NCBI RefSeq assembly: GCF_020985305.1
Contig: NZ_CP087588.1
Coordinates: 1,848,501-1,912,500 of the forward strand
DNA from: Croceicoccus sp. Ery15
GTDB taxonomy: Bacteria; Pseudomonadota; Alphaproteobacteria; Sphingomonadales; Sphingomonadaceae
Direction of reading: 5' to 3'
Length of the DNA stretch: 64,000 bases
Part shown: piece by piece, positions 45,585 through 56,300 of the stretch
How positions within the stretch are numbered: position 1 is the stretch's first letter
Layout: each line of letters begins with the position of its first letter
Notes under the pieces: model-generated
The model's database searches: none
The model's input: only the letters and a program-made list of their open reading frames with translations
Told to the model about the DNA's origin: nothing
Translations under genes and position numbers: made by a program

Positions 45585-46415
45585 TCAGCCGCCGGGGGTA
45601 AAGAAGCGCTGGTATTCCGGTTTGACCGCATCGATCAGCGCGGCATCCACCGCCAGCGTCACTTCGTAACTCCCCTCGGCATAAGGGCCCGCATTATAGG
45701 GCGGAACCAGAAAGCCGACGCGGTCGAAGCCCTGCCCCGATGCCGACCCCAGAATGACCGTGCTGTTCGCCACCGGAGCGATGCAGTCGGAAAAGCTGTC
45801 GTCGCTGCGCTTCACCGGTGCGCCGCGTTTCTTCGCGCGCTGACGGTCGAGTTCGGCGCAGAAACGCGTCTGGACCGCGCGGTCGAGCGACCCTTCGGAC
45901 AGGAACATGTCCACCGGCTTGATCGCCGCGGCCGCCTGCCGGTCCCAGACCAGCGCATCGGAATAGCTCATCCCGTGGGCCCCGCCGCTATAGGTGTAAA
46001 TGCCTGCCGACAGCGACAGGAATCGCGGCAGATCGGTCACCACCTCCCATTCCTTGGAAAACGCATAGGGCGGCGCATTGAACCCTTCCTGCGCCGCCTG
46101 TTTCTGCCAGTCCTCGGCCTCTTGCTTCAATTCGGCGCGCTGCTTGTTACGCTCTTGCGCCAGCCGTTCGGCCAGCGGCGCGATCGCGCCCGCAGGGGCG
46201 GGCCAGCTATAGGCAAATTCATAGGCGTCGGTCTTTTCCTCGACCGCCTCCGCCTCGCCCGCAACCGGTTCGGGCACTTCGGGGGGCGCGGGCGGCTGTG
46301 TCGTATCGGCGGCATTTTCGACTGCCCCCGGCGCTTCGTCGGGTTGACATGCGGCCAGCAAGGCAGTGGGCACAAGCATCATAAGGGTCGCTGCGGTTCC
46401 GGACCAAAGGCGCAT
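45585..46415 (-). CDS. DUF4163/DUF3298-domain lipoprotein
   Basis: The protein has about 276 residues. LMMLVPTALLAAC is a lipoprotein signal with lipobox LAAC. A Pro/Glu-rich spacer follows. DUF4163-like (YEFAYSWPAPAGAIAPL) and DUF3298-like (SLSAGIYTYSGGAHGMSYSD, then FDRVGFLVPPYNAGPYAEGSYEVT in parts) domains follow; the same pair occurs in anti-sigma factor RsiV, which binds lysozyme. I infer an envelope protein, possibly ligand binding. ATG 46415 has AGAGGAG just upstream and gives the best signal peptide. It is divergent from the aminopeptidase. Confidence 0.8.
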   Translation of the reverse strand: MRLWSGTAATLMMLVPTALLAACQPDEAPGAVENAADTTQPPAPPEVPEPVAGEAEAVEEKTDAYEFAYSWPAPAGAIAPLAERLAQERNKQRAELKQEAEDWQKQAAQEGFNAPPYAFSKEWEVVTDLPRFLSLSAGIYTYSGGAHGMSYSDALVWDRQAAAAIKPVDMFLSEGSLDRAVQTRFCAELDRQRAKKRGAPVKRSDDSFSDCIAPVANSTVILGSASGQGFDRVGFLVPPYNAGPYAEGSYEVTLAVDAALIDAVKPEYQRFFTPGG

Positions 46416-46486
46416 TCGATCTCCTCTCGCCATGATCGGCACTTTGTTCTCGCCATGCATGCAGGGCACGCGCTACAGGGCCTAGC

Positions 46487-47881
46487 ATGACCGAAAAGAC
46501 TGCGCTGATCCAGCCCGATCGCGGACAGGACGCGATCCCCATCCATCTTGTGAACAAGGACGGTTTCGACGACTGGGCCAAGACCCTGTCGGGACCGCAA
46601 CGCGCCGCGCTGAAGGCGCAGGGTTTTAGCGGCAAGGGGTATGAAACCGCCATCGTGCCCGACAGCTCTGACGCGGGCTGGTTCGCGGTAGGCGGCGTGG
46701 CCGACCCCGATGCGCTGTCAAGCTGGTGCATGGCCAAGCTGGCCGAGAAACTGCCCGCGGGCACCTATCGCCGCGCGGGCGGTGAGCCGGGTCCGGCCCT
46801 ATACGGCTGGCAGACCGCGCAATACAGCTTTACCCGATACCGCGAGGACAAGGACGCCGAAGGGCCGCGCATATTGCTGACGGGCGAAGTCGCGCTGATC
46901 GACGAAGCCATGGCCGAGGCCGCGGCCGCCAGCCTTGTGCGCGATATGGTGAACACCCCTGCCGAGGATATGGGCCCCGAAGCGATCGAAGCCGAGGTCG
47001 CGCAGATCGCCAAGGCATTCGATGCCGATATCACCGTTACCCGCGGCGACGCGCTGGAAAGCGGATATCCGATGGTCCACGCCGTGGGCCGCGCCGCCGC
47101 CCGTGCCCATGCCCCCCGCCTGATCGAGATGGAATGGGGCCCGAAAGACGCACCCCGCATCGCGATCGTGGGCAAGGGCGTCAGCTTTGATTCGGGCGGG
47201 CTGGACGTGAAGAGCAGCGCAGGCATGCTGCTGATGAAAAAGGACATGGGCGGTTCGGCCCATGCGCTGGCGCTGGCGAAGCTGGTGATGGAACGCGGGC
47301 TGAAGGTGCGGCTGCATCTGATCATTCCGACCGTCGAAAACGCCATTTCGGGCAATGCGTTTCGCCCGGGCGACGTGCTGAAATCGCGCAAGGGCCTGAC
47401 TGTCGAGATTACCAATACCGACGCCGAGGGTCGCCTGATACTGGGCGACGCGCTGACCCGCGCAAGCGAGGAAGCGCCCGAGCTGATCGTCGATTTCGCC
47501 ACGCTGACCGGCGCGGCGCGTGTGGCGCTGGGGCCGGACCTGCCGGGCCTGTTCACCCGCCGCGACGAAACGGCGGATGAAATGCTGGCCGCAGGTAAGG
47601 CGCATGACGACGCGGTCTGGCGCCTGCCACTGGAGGAAACCTATCGCGACATGCTGAAAAGCGGCATCGCCGATATCGCCAATTCGGCCAGTGGCGGTTT
47701 CGCGGGCGCGACCACGGCGGCGCTGTTCCTTGACCGCTTTGTCGGCAAGGACATCGACTGGGTGCATTTAGATACATTCGCATGGCGCCCCGCGGCCAAG
47801 CCCGGCAGGCCCAAGGGCGGCGCGGCACTGGGATTGCGCGCAGCGTGGCACATGTTGAAGGCGCGCTACGGGCGGCCCTGA
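46487..47881 (+). CDS. Leucyl aminopeptidase family protein (M17)
   Basis: The protein has 464 residues. The C-terminal catalytic domain has VGKGVSFDSGGLDVKSSAGM, MKKDMGGSAHALALA, the signature NTDAEGRLILGDALT and LTGAARVALG, which contain the two-metal ligands and catalytic Lys/Arg. The N-domain is shorter than that of E. coli PepA. It trims N-terminal residues from peptides in the cytosol. In related genomes an NlpC/P60 protein follows, matching the SH3-only gene here. Confidence 0.9.
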   Translation: MTEKTALIQPDRGQDAIPIHLVNKDGFDDWAKTLSGPQRAALKAQGFSGKGYETAIVPDSSDAGWFAVGGVADPDALSSWCMAKLAEKLPAGTYRRAGGEPGPALYGWQTAQYSFTRYREDKDAEGPRILLTGEVALIDEAMAEAAAASLVRDMVNTPAEDMGPEAIEAEVAQIAKAFDADITVTRGDALESGYPMVHAVGRAAARAHAPRLIEMEWGPKDAPRIAIVGKGVSFDSGGLDVKSSAGMLLMKKDMGGSAHALALAKLVMERGLKVRLHLIIPTVENAISGNAFRPGDVLKSRKGLTVEITNTDAEGRLILGDALTRASEEAPELIVDFATLTGAARVALGPDLPGLFTRRDETADEMLAAGKAHDDAVWRLPLEETYRDMLKSGIADIANSASGGFAGATTAALFLDRFVGKDIDWVHLDTFAWRPAAKPGRPKGGAALGLRAAWHMLKARYGRP

Positions 47882-48067
47882 ATGACGGGTCGCCAAGACG
47901 CGTTACCAACAGGGGGCGCCGACGGGTCCGATCGGCCACAGTTCTGGCCCGACATGTGACGGGCGGGGCGCGAAACTTGCCCTTGCGCCCCTGCCGGTCT
48001 AAGCGCGCAGCCATAATCCGTTCCGCCCAAAACCGTTCAGCAAGAACCCAAGAACAGAACCACGCCC

Positions 48068-48436
48068 TTGACCGACCATGCCGCCAGCACACTAGCCGGA
48101 CAATCGTTCGCGCTTTCGGGGATCAGCACCCGTTTCGATCCGGCCCATACGCCGGTACGCGGCGATCTTGCGCATGTGGCATTGGCGGGCAAGGTGTTCG
48201 TGCCGCATTATGCCGTGCCCATGCCGCACAGCGCCATACAGGCGACGCCCGTCTTTCTGAAGCCATCGAAAGAGGCCGATCCGGTCGGCGCCCTGACCGA
48301 AGGCGGCGTTTTCGACGTGCTGGATATGGCGGGCGGCTGGGCGTGGGGTGTGATCTCGGGCGGCGATAATGGCGATCCGCTCGAATTCGGGCCGGTGGGC
48401 TATGTGCCGCTTTCCCTGCTGAAGGCCTGCGCGTGA
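48068..48436 (+). CDS. SH3-like domain protein resembling the N-terminus of NlpC/P60 hydrolases
   Basis: The protein has 122 residues. RFDPAHTPVRGDLAHVALAGKVF, HYAVPMPHS, FDVLDMAGGWAWGV and GPVGYVPLSLL match the bacterial SH3 region that opens sphingomonad NlpC/P60 peptidases. The catalytic Cys-His NlpC/P60 domain that should follow is missing: the frame stops and argC begins 4 bases earlier. No signal peptide is seen. The start is TTG 48068; no better start exists in frame. It may be a truncated remnant or a stand-alone binding domain. Confidence 0.75.
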   Translation: MTDHAASTLAGQSFALSGISTRFDPAHTPVRGDLAHVALAGKVFVPHYAVPMPHSAIQATPVFLKPSKEADPVGALTEGGVFDVLDMAGGWAWGVISGGDNGDPLEFGPVGYVPLSLLKACA

Positions 48437-49377
48437 CCAGCGTTTTCATCGACGGGGCGGCGGGAACGACTGGCCTTGAGATCGCCGAGCGGCTGGCGGG
48501 TCGCAGCGAATTGTCGCTGGTGATCCTGTCCGACGACAAACGCAAGGACGATGCCGCAAGGGCCGAGGCGCTGAACGATTGCGACATTGCCGTGCTGTGC
48601 CTGCCCGACGATGCGGCGCGCGCGGCGGTGGCGATGATCCGGAACGATACCACCCGCGTGATCGATGCCTCTACCGCGCATCGCGTGGCGGCGGGCTGGA
48701 CATACGGCTTTCCCGAACTGGTCGGGCGCGACGCGGTTGCCAGTGCGCGCTTCGTCGCCAATCCGGGATGCTATCCGACCGGCTTTCTCGCTCTGGTCGC
48801 GCCGCTGGTGCGCGCCGGTCTGCTGCCTGCCGACTGGCCTTATACGATCAACGCTGTGTCGGGCTATTCGGGCGGCGGCAAGGCGCTGATCGACCATTTC
48901 GAAAGCGCGAAATCGCAGGGCAAGGGTATCGCCTTTCGCGCCTATGGCCTCGCCATGGGGCACAAGCACGTGCCCGAAATGAAGACGCTGGCCGGAGTCT
49001 CGCACGATCCGCTGTTCGCGCCTGCCGTGGTCGATGCCTATCGCGGCATGGTGGTCGAAGTGCCGCTGCCGCTGTCGGCGATGAAGGGCGCGGCGTCGCC
49101 CGATGCGATGCGCGATGCCCTGGCCGAATTCTATGCGGATAGCCCGCTCGTCAGCGTTTCGCGCGAAGCGCACAGCGAGCTTTTACTGCACAGCGACACG
49201 CCCGCCAGCGACTGTCTTGAGCTCTTCGTTTTTGGAGCAGCCGACGGGTCGCAGGCGCGTCTGGCTGCGCGGCTCGACAATCTGGGCAAAGGCGCGGGCG
49301 GTGCTGCGGTGCAAAATCTCAATCTGATGTCCGGCCTGCCCGAAACTCAGGGGCTGCGCATCGCGCCGTTGGGGTAA
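48433..49377 (+). CDS. argC: N-acetyl-gamma-glutamyl-phosphate reductase, type 2
   Basis: The protein has 314 residues, the short form (AGPR type 2). The NADP site is VFIDGAAGTTGLEI; catalytic Cys is in VANPGCYPTGFLAL; INAVSGYSGGGKALI and MGHKHVPEM follow. It catalyses the third step of arginine synthesis. GTG 48433 overlaps the stop of the SH3 gene (GTGA), so the two are in one transcript. No other arg gene is nearby. Confidence 0.93.
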   Translation: MTSVFIDGAAGTTGLEIAERLAGRSELSLVILSDDKRKDDAARAEALNDCDIAVLCLPDDAARAAVAMIRNDTTRVIDASTAHRVAAGWTYGFPELVGRDAVASARFVANPGCYPTGFLALVAPLVRAGLLPADWPYTINAVSGYSGGGKALIDHFESAKSQGKGIAFRAYGLAMGHKHVPEMKTLAGVSHDPLFAPAVVDAYRGMVVEVPLPLSAMKGAASPDAMRDALAEFYADSPLVSVSREAHSELLLHSDTPASDCLELFVFGAADGSQARLAARLDNLGKGAGGAAVQNLNLMSGLPETQGLRIAPLG

Positions 49378-49536
49378 AACCCCGCTTAAACCGAAAGCAC
49401 TGCCCGTTTTTTAGGCAGAGGTTGCACAAGCGTTAAACACGCACTCACCCCTCTCGCAACGATGTTGCGTGTGCAGGCGCAAAAACCCGCACGAATCGTT
49501 AATCGGCCCCTTTCGCGCCTCTTTTTCAGCGCCTAG

Positions 49537-49953
<417 letters not shown>

Positions 49954-50052
49954 TTTCCCCTGCCTCCGCGATCCGCCACAGCGGTGAAACGGCGGCATCC
50001 CATAACGCAAATACCCCGGTGAGAGACACCGGGCACCATGAAAGGGATCAAA

Positions 50053-51462
50053 ATGGCCTCTGCAAAGGACATCCTGAAAAGGATCAAGGACGAAGAGATC
50101 GAGTGGGTCGATCTGCGCTTCACCGACCCAAAGGGCAAGTGGCAGCACCTGCAGATGCTGGCCGCCCCGCTGGGCGAGGACGAGCTTGAGCAGGGCCTGA
50201 TGTTCGACGGTTCGTCGATCGAAGGCTGGAAGGCCATCAACGAATCGGACATGATCCTCAAGCCCGATCTGGATGCCGCCTATATCGATCCGTTCTCGGC
50301 GACGCCGATGATGGTGCTGTTCTGCGACATCGTCGAACCGTCGACCGGCGAGCTTTACGCCCGCGACCCGCGTTCGACCGCCAAGCGCGCCGAAGCTTTT
50401 CTCAAGACCACCGGTCTTGGCGACACGGTCTATGTCGGCCCCGAACCAGAATTCTTCATGTTCGACGATGTGAAGTTCTATGACGGCTATGACGGTTCGG
50501 GCTATAAGATCGACGATATCGAACTGCCGACCAATACCGGCAAGGATTACGAAGCCGGCAACCTCGGCCACCGTCCGCGCGCCAAGGGCGGTTACTTCCC
50601 CGTGCCGCCGGTCGACAGCTGCATGGACATCCGCGCCGAAATGGTCTCGACCATGGTGGAAATGGGCCTGCCCATGGACAAGCACCACCACGAAGTGGCC
50701 TCGGCACAGCACGAGCTGGGCATCACTTTCGGCACGCTGACCACCACGGCCGACCGCGTGCAGATCTATAAGTATGTCGTGCAGATGGTTGCGCAGGCCT
50801 ATGGCAAGACCGCGACCTTCATGCCTAAGCCGATCAAGGAAGATAACGGCAGCGGCATGCACACCCACATGTCGATCTGGGACGGCGGCAAGCCGACCTT
50901 CGCGGGCAATGGCTATGCCGGCCTGTCGGACAACTGCCTGTATTTCATCGGCGGCGTGATCAAGCATGCCAAGGCGCTGAATGCCTTCACCAACCCGACC
51001 ACCAACAGCTACAAGCGTCTGGTGCCGGGCTTCGAAGCACCTGTGCTGCTCGCCTATTCGGCGCGCAACCGTTCGGCTTCGTGCCGTATTCCCTATGGTG
51101 CGGGCGAAAAAGCAAAGCGTGTCGAGTTCCGCTTCCCCGACCCGCTGGCGAACCCCTATCTGTCGTTCGCGGCCCTGCTGATGGCCGGTATCGACGGGAT
51201 CAAGAACAAGATCCACCCGGGCGACGCCATGGACAAGAACCTCTATGACCTGCCCCCGGCAGAGCTGGCCGAGGTTCCGACCGTGTGCGGTTCGCTGCGC
51301 GAAGCACTGACCTCGCTGGAAGCCGACCATGAATTCCTGCTGGAAGGCGGCGTGTTCACCAAGGACCAGATCGACGCCTATGCCGAGCTGAAGTGGGAAG
51401 ACGTGCTGCGCTTCGAGACCACGCCGAGCCCGGTCGAATACGACATGTATTACAGCTCGTAA
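50053..51462 (+). CDS. glnA: Glutamine synthetase type I
   Basis: The protein has 469 residues. [17 protein letters not shown] is the GS N-terminal signature; [19 protein letters not shown] (parts) holds the ATP and glutamate sites; [11 protein letters not shown] follows; the adenylylation Tyr is in DKNLYDLPP. This is the GSI-beta form regulated by GlnE. ATG 50053 has AAAGGG just upstream; an in-frame ATG at 50038 is the alternative. A strong terminator ends the glnBA operon. Confidence 0.97.
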   Translation: MASAKDILKRIKDEEIEWVDLRFTDPKGKWQHLQMLAAPLGEDELEQGLMFDGSSIEGWKAINESDMILKPDLDAAYIDPFSATPMMVLFCDIVEPSTGELYARDPRSTAKRAEAFLKTTGLGDTVYVGPEPEFFMFDDVKFYDGYDGSGYKIDDIELPTNTGKDYEAGNLGHRPRAKGGYFPVPPVDSCMDIRAEMVSTMVEMGLPMDKHHHEVASAQHELGITFGTLTTTADRVQIYKYVVQMVAQAYGKTATFMPKPIKEDNGSGMHTHMSIWDGGKPTFAGNGYAGLSDNCLYFIGGVIKHAKALNAFTNPTTNSYKRLVPGFEAPVLLAYSARNRSASCRIPYGAGEKAKRVEFRFPDPLANPYLSFAALLMAGIDGIKNKIHPGDAMDKNLYDLPPAELAEVPTVCGSLREALTSLEADHEFLLEGGVFTKDQIDAYAELKWEDVLRFETTPSPVEYDMYYSS

Positions 51463-51475
51463 TCACGGGACCGAT

Positions 51476-51493
51476 GGCCGGTGCGAACCGGCC
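51476..51493 (+). other. Perfect hairpin between glnA and its terminator
   Basis: GGCCGGT (51476-51482) pairs exactly with ACCGGCC (51487-51493) around GCGA. It lies 13 bases after the glnA stop and directly before the terminator stem, so it may protect the transcript 3' end or be an extra pause site. Confidence 0.5.
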
Positions 51494-51532
51494 AAAGGGG
51501 CGCGGAAGGCTTTGGCTTTCCGCGCCCCTTTT
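51494..51532 (+). terminator. Rho-independent terminator of glnA
   Basis: GGGGCGCGGAAGGC (51497-51510) and GCTTTCCGCGCCCC (51515-51528) form a long stem around TTTG, with AAA before and TTTT after. It is the clearest terminator in the window. Confidence 0.92.
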
Positions 51533-51680
51533 CGTTGCGCACAAAGCTATGACTTGCCCTGTCCCGTCCTGCGACAGGGCGGGCGCGAGGGCCGACCGGC
51601 CGAGACAAGATGCGACGACCAGTGGAACGCCTTTTGCGGCAGGGCGTTCGTGCGGAAAGGAGTGTAAAGGTCCGATATCG

Positions 51681-52754
51681 ATGCCCCATTTCCCAAAGCC
51701 AGTATCCCCCGCCCTCCCGATAGCAGCACGAGCAATGGTCGCCGGCATCGCTGCCATGGCCCTCTGCGCGGGCAGCGCGCTGGCTCAGCCGAACGGCAAC
51801 GGAAAGGGACAGGGTAACGGGAATGGCGGGGGGCACGGCCAGTCGGCCGCACAATCCAAAGGCGGAGGCAATGGCAACGGACCGAAAGCGGATCGCGGCA
51901 ATGGCAATAATAGCAAAGCTGTCCAGCCTGCGAAGGGCAATGGCAATGGAAACAAGCCCGCGCAGGCCAAGTACGATGCCCGCGACCTGCAGCGCCAGCC
52001 CGCCAAGGCGCACGCCAATGCCGCCAAACCGCGTAACAACGGGAATGGCAACGGTAATGCAAAGTTCTACAAAGACGCGCGTAGCAATGGACGGGGCAAT
52101 GGGCAGGGCAATGGACAAGGCGACACCACCCTGCGCGATATTCAGCGCGCCACCGCAATTTACGCCGGAAACGACCGGCTTATCCGCGAGCGGGGCCTGC
52201 TGAACGGCTGTCCGCCGGGTCTTGCCAAAAAGCACAATGGTTGCACCCCGCCCGGCCTCGACCGGCGGGATTACCGCTACGACCGAGCCGGATGGTGGGG
52301 CTTGCCGGGGCTAAACGACGGGCAATACCGTTATTACGGAGGCAATCTGGTGCGCCTGTCCGATGCGGGGTCGATCCTTGGCTATTACCCGCTGTTGGGC
52401 GGCGCGCTGTCGGTCGGCAATGTCTGGCCCAGCTGGTACGATGCGCAGCCGCTGCCCCGCTATACGCAGGATTATTACAGCCTCGGCCCCAGCTATCGCT
52501 ATGCCGACAATGTCGTCTATCGCACCGATCCCGACACGTCCGCCATCACTTCCATCGCGGCCCTGCTAACAGGGAGCGATTTCCAGATCGGGCAGCCGAT
52601 GCCTTCGGGCTATGACATCTATAATGTCCCCTATGGCTATCGCGACCGGTATCGCGACGGGCCCGACGCGCGCTATCGCTATAGCGACGGCTATATCTAC
52701 GAAGTCGATCCGACGACCCAGCTGATCACGGCAGCGATCGAACTGCTGGCTTAG
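51681..52754 (+). CDS. Secreted Gly/Asn-rich protein of unknown function
   Basis: The protein has 357 residues. A signal peptide (about 34 residues, ending ALA before QPNGN) is followed by about 110 residues of GNGNGK-type low complexity. A short motif, NGCPPGLAKKHNGCTPPG, is seen in RcnB-like and related envelope proteins of sphingomonads. The C-terminal half is rich in Tyr, Asp and Arg, with several YRY and SYRY repeats. I cannot assign a function; metal or polysaccharide binding at the envelope is only a guess. It ends 10 bases before the fasciclin gene. Confidence 0.7.
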   Translation: MPHFPKPVSPALPIAARAMVAGIAAMALCAGSALAQPNGNGKGQGNGNGGGHGQSAAQSKGGGNGNGPKADRGNGNNSKAVQPAKGNGNGNKPAQAKYDARDLQRQPAKAHANAAKPRNNGNGNGNAKFYKDARSNGRGNGQGNGQGDTTLRDIQRATAIYAGNDRLIRERGLLNGCPPGLAKKHNGCTPPGLDRRDYRYDRAGWWGLPGLNDGQYRYYGGNLVRLSDAGSILGYYPLLGGALSVGNVWPSWYDAQPLPRYTQDYYSLGPSYRYADNVVYRTDPDTSAITSIAALLTGSDFQIGQPMPSGYDIYNVPYGYRDRYRDGPDARYRYSDGYIYEVDPTTQLITAAIELLA

Positions 52755-52764
52755 GGAGAGAGAC

Positions 52765-53310
52765 ATGACGAAGACGCTGGCACTGACTTGCGCATTGGCC
52801 ATCGGTCTGGGCAGCACGCTGACTGCCTGTTCGAACGATGGCGGCGATGCGCGCGAACCCTCGGTCGGGAACGAAACGCTGGCCGCCGCGCTGGCCGATG
52901 GCGATTCCGTGCGCGAGATGAGCGACGCGCTTAAAGATACCGGTCTAGCACAAGTGTTCGACGGCAGTGCGGCCTATACCGTTCTGGCCCCCAGTAACGA
53001 GGCTTTGTCTGCGCTGGAGGATCAGAACGATCTGTCCACCGACGAAGGACGCGCGGTGCTGGCCGCCGTATTGCGCGAACATGTGTTGCCCGGCGCGCTG
53101 ACACCTGACGACATCGAAAATGCGATCGCCGTCCAGAAGGGCTCGGTATGGATCCGCACCATGGGCGAAGGCACGATGCGTTTTGCGATGGACGGCAGCA
53201 TGCTGACCGTCACCGACGAGAGCGGCAAGACTGCTCAGGTAAGCGGAGATGCGATCCTTGCCAGCAATGGCGTGGTCATCCCCATCGACGGCGTATTGAA
53301 ACAGCCCTGA
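52765..53310 (+). CDS. Fasciclin (FAS1)-domain lipoprotein
   Basis: The protein has 181 residues. Signal LALTCALAIGLGSTLTAC carries the lipobox LTAC. One FAS1 domain follows: AQVFDGSAAYTVLAPSNEAL, LREHVLPGALTPDDIE, and ASNGVVIPIDGVLK. FAS1 domains mediate adhesion in secreted and lipid-anchored proteins. It probably shares a transcript with the Gly/Asn-rich gene 10 bases upstream and converges with tamB. Confidence 0.88.
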   Translation: MTKTLALTCALAIGLGSTLTACSNDGGDAREPSVGNETLAAALADGDSVREMSDALKDTGLAQVFDGSAAYTVLAPSNEALSALEDQNDLSTDEGRAVLAAVLREHVLPGALTPDDIENAIAVQKGSVWIRTMGEGTMRFAMDGSMLTVTDESGKTAQVSGDAILASNGVVIPIDGVLKQP

Positions 53311-53340
53311 TATTACCTCCGGCGTTTTAATGCCCGGCGA

Positions 53341-56300
53341 TCAGTAATCCTTGCTGATCTCTGCCGATACGGCGTTATAGCCCAGCGACGACACCGTTCC
53401 CAACAGCGACAGCCAGCTTGTCACGCGGAATTCCAGCTCGGTCGCGCTGTACCCCTTGCCGTCGGTCACCAGCTCAACATAGAAATCGCGTCCGATATAT
53501 TCGCCCACCGCGACGCTGGTGCCGCGGCCCAATGCCTCGTCCGCGCCGATCACGCGCAGCCGGTCAACCCCGATGGCGCTGCGCAATTCGTTGATCGGGT
53601 CCATGCCCCCGCCTCCGCTTTGGAACGCGGCCAGCGCGGCGCCCAGTTGCAGTGCTTCGGGTGCCGAAATATTGGCGACCGAATCCCCGAACAACAGGCG
53701 CGACAAAACTTCCTCTTCCGGCAGGGCGGGCACAGAGGAAAAGCTGATTTCGGGTGCATAGGCCGTGCCCTGAATCAGGATGGTGGCATTGATGTCGTTG
53801 ATATCGGCCTCTGCCTCTACATCAAGGCGCGGATCGGGCGGATTCTCGCCCGAGAAGCTGATCCGTCCGCGCGTCAGGTCGAACCTCTTGCCCGCGAACT
53901 GGTAACCGCCGCGCACAAGATCGGCTTGTCCGAAAATCACCGGCGCATCGGTATTGCCGCGCAGCCGCACATCGACGCCCCATTCGCTGTCCAGCCCCAT
54001 GCCGGTGACGGTAAAGCGATTATTGGCCTGCACATCGATCAGATATCTCCACGGCGCGCTCGACGCCTTGCGGGTCTGGCGGTCGGCCGGCAGGTTGATC
54101 TCGCGGCGCGGAATGCTGGGCAGGTTTTCGACCGCCGTCGTATTGCCCAGCTTCCAGCGGCCCGAAATCATCTCAAGCCGTCCCGCCACCGTGCCGACAT
54201 TATCGGTTGCCACCACGCGGATCGGCCCGCTGACCACGGCGGCCATGTCGTCGCGGTTCAACAGGCGCGCATTTTTGGCCGCAAGCCGCAGGTCCATGCT
54301 GACGCCATCGGTAAACAGGCGCGACAGGTCGACCGATCCGCTGCCCGAAACCGTGCCATTGCCTGATACGCCGCTGAAACGCGGCAGGCGCAGCACCGAA
54401 CCGTCGAAAGTGCCAAGGATCGCGATATCTGTGACATCAGTGCCCGTCAGCGTGCTTTGCAGGCGCAGCCCTTCCCCGCGCAGGGTGCCGCGTATCCGGG
54501 GCTGGTCGAAACTGCCGCGAATATCGCCCGCGATCCGCACATCGCCGGTCACATCGAACAGTTCCACCGCCGCCAGCCGCCACAGCGCATCGGCAGGCCC
54601 GCCATAGCGCAATTGCGCGAACAATGTTCCGGCGCGCAGCCGTTCGATCAGCGTCCCGTCGGCAGGCAGGTTCGACAGGCGCATCTGCAGACGGCCATGG
54701 CGGGTCGCATCCTCGCGGATAATGGTGCGCGTTTCGAAATCGTCCGCCGTCAGCTCGGCCACCATGGCCAGATCGACGGGGCGCGAAGTCAACACCAGAC
54801 CCGAACGCGTCAGATCGTCGAACAACAGCCGCGCACGCACCGTGGGCGCAGCGCCTGCCGTCCGCCGGTAATCGACCACGCCCGATGCCTTACCGCCGAT
54901 GTCCAGATCATCGACGAACAGGTTCGCGACATCCAGCGGCATGTCGACCACGCGCACGCTTGCCGCGGTCTCTTCGCCAAAGCGCCCTTCGGCCTGTATG
55001 GTCCCGCCCGCGAAATCGATCTGGCTGCGCTGCAGGTTCCAGCCGCTTTCATCGCGCAGCACGACCAGCGCGCGGGGCATGGAAATGCGCCGTCCGGCAT
55101 AGCGTCCGCGCGCTGCCACCTCGACCCGATCGTTTGACACTTCGCCCGCCATGCGGAGGAAAAAGCGGCTGCCGCGCCGGCCCGCGACCATGGCATTGAA
55201 TGTGCCTTCGCCGTCTTCCAGCCTGCCTTCTGCCGCGAAACGGCCCAGGAACAAATCGCCGCGCCCGATACCCTGTGCATTGATCGCCGCGTCCAGTGTG
55301 GTCGCATCGCCCAGCACGCCATTGGCCTTGATATGCGCCAGTCGCACGGTGATCGGCGGTTGACCCTGAAAACTGGCGTCGCGCAGGATGATATCGGCGT
55401 CGATCCCCTGCCCTTCCGATTGCGGGGCCAACGCGACAGAGCCCTCCACCCCGCCACCCGTCAGCACAAGATTGCCCGCGACGCCGCCTTCCTCGACCGT
55501 CAGATCGCCCGACATGGTCGTATCGCTCAAGGTGAGGCGGTTGACTGCGATGCGCACCGGCTCGTCAGCGGCAGAGACGATGCCGATATTGCCCGTGAAC
55601 GGCCCCAACATCGACTGCCCCTCGGCGTCGATCAGAAAGCCGTCCTCGTCGGGTGCCAGCGCGATGCGGACATCTTTAACTCCGGCCGCGGGCAATGGCT
55701 CGGCAAAGACCAGTTCGGCGTGCGGTCCCTCGCCATCCATCGTGCCATCGACGGTAAAGGGTCCGAAATCCGCATGCCGCCCTTCACCTGCCAGCCGCAC
55801 CGTGCCGTCCACCGCGCGCTCGCCCGATAAAGAGAGGTCGAGCCTGGGCGCGTCCAGCCGTGCGCTGCGGATCAGTATCGGGGCATTGGCTGCCATCGAC
55901 ACATCGGCATTGAACGCGACCGGCGCGCCGACATAGTTCTCCAGCGTGGCATTGGTCACGCGGCTCATCCGCCCGTCGACTTTCGCCGCCAGCGTCCAGC
56001 CTGCATTCCCGCCCAGCACCGCGTCGATCTGCGCCCGCGCATTGGCGCTGCCCAGCCCCTCCAGCACGACGCCATTGGCGATCACCGGTCCCGTCAGGCG
56101 ATATCGCCCCTGCGCCACATCGCCGTCGAGCGCCAGCCGCGCACCAAGGCCCGAGGAATCGAACACGATATCGGGGGCGACCAGCCGGTCCCCGCTATAG
56201 GTAATGGTCGCGTCCAGCTTTGCACCGCGCAGCCGCGGATCGACCATGGCACTGCCCGTGGCGATGCTGTCCGCCGTGGCGGCAAGCGGCAGTTGCAGTC

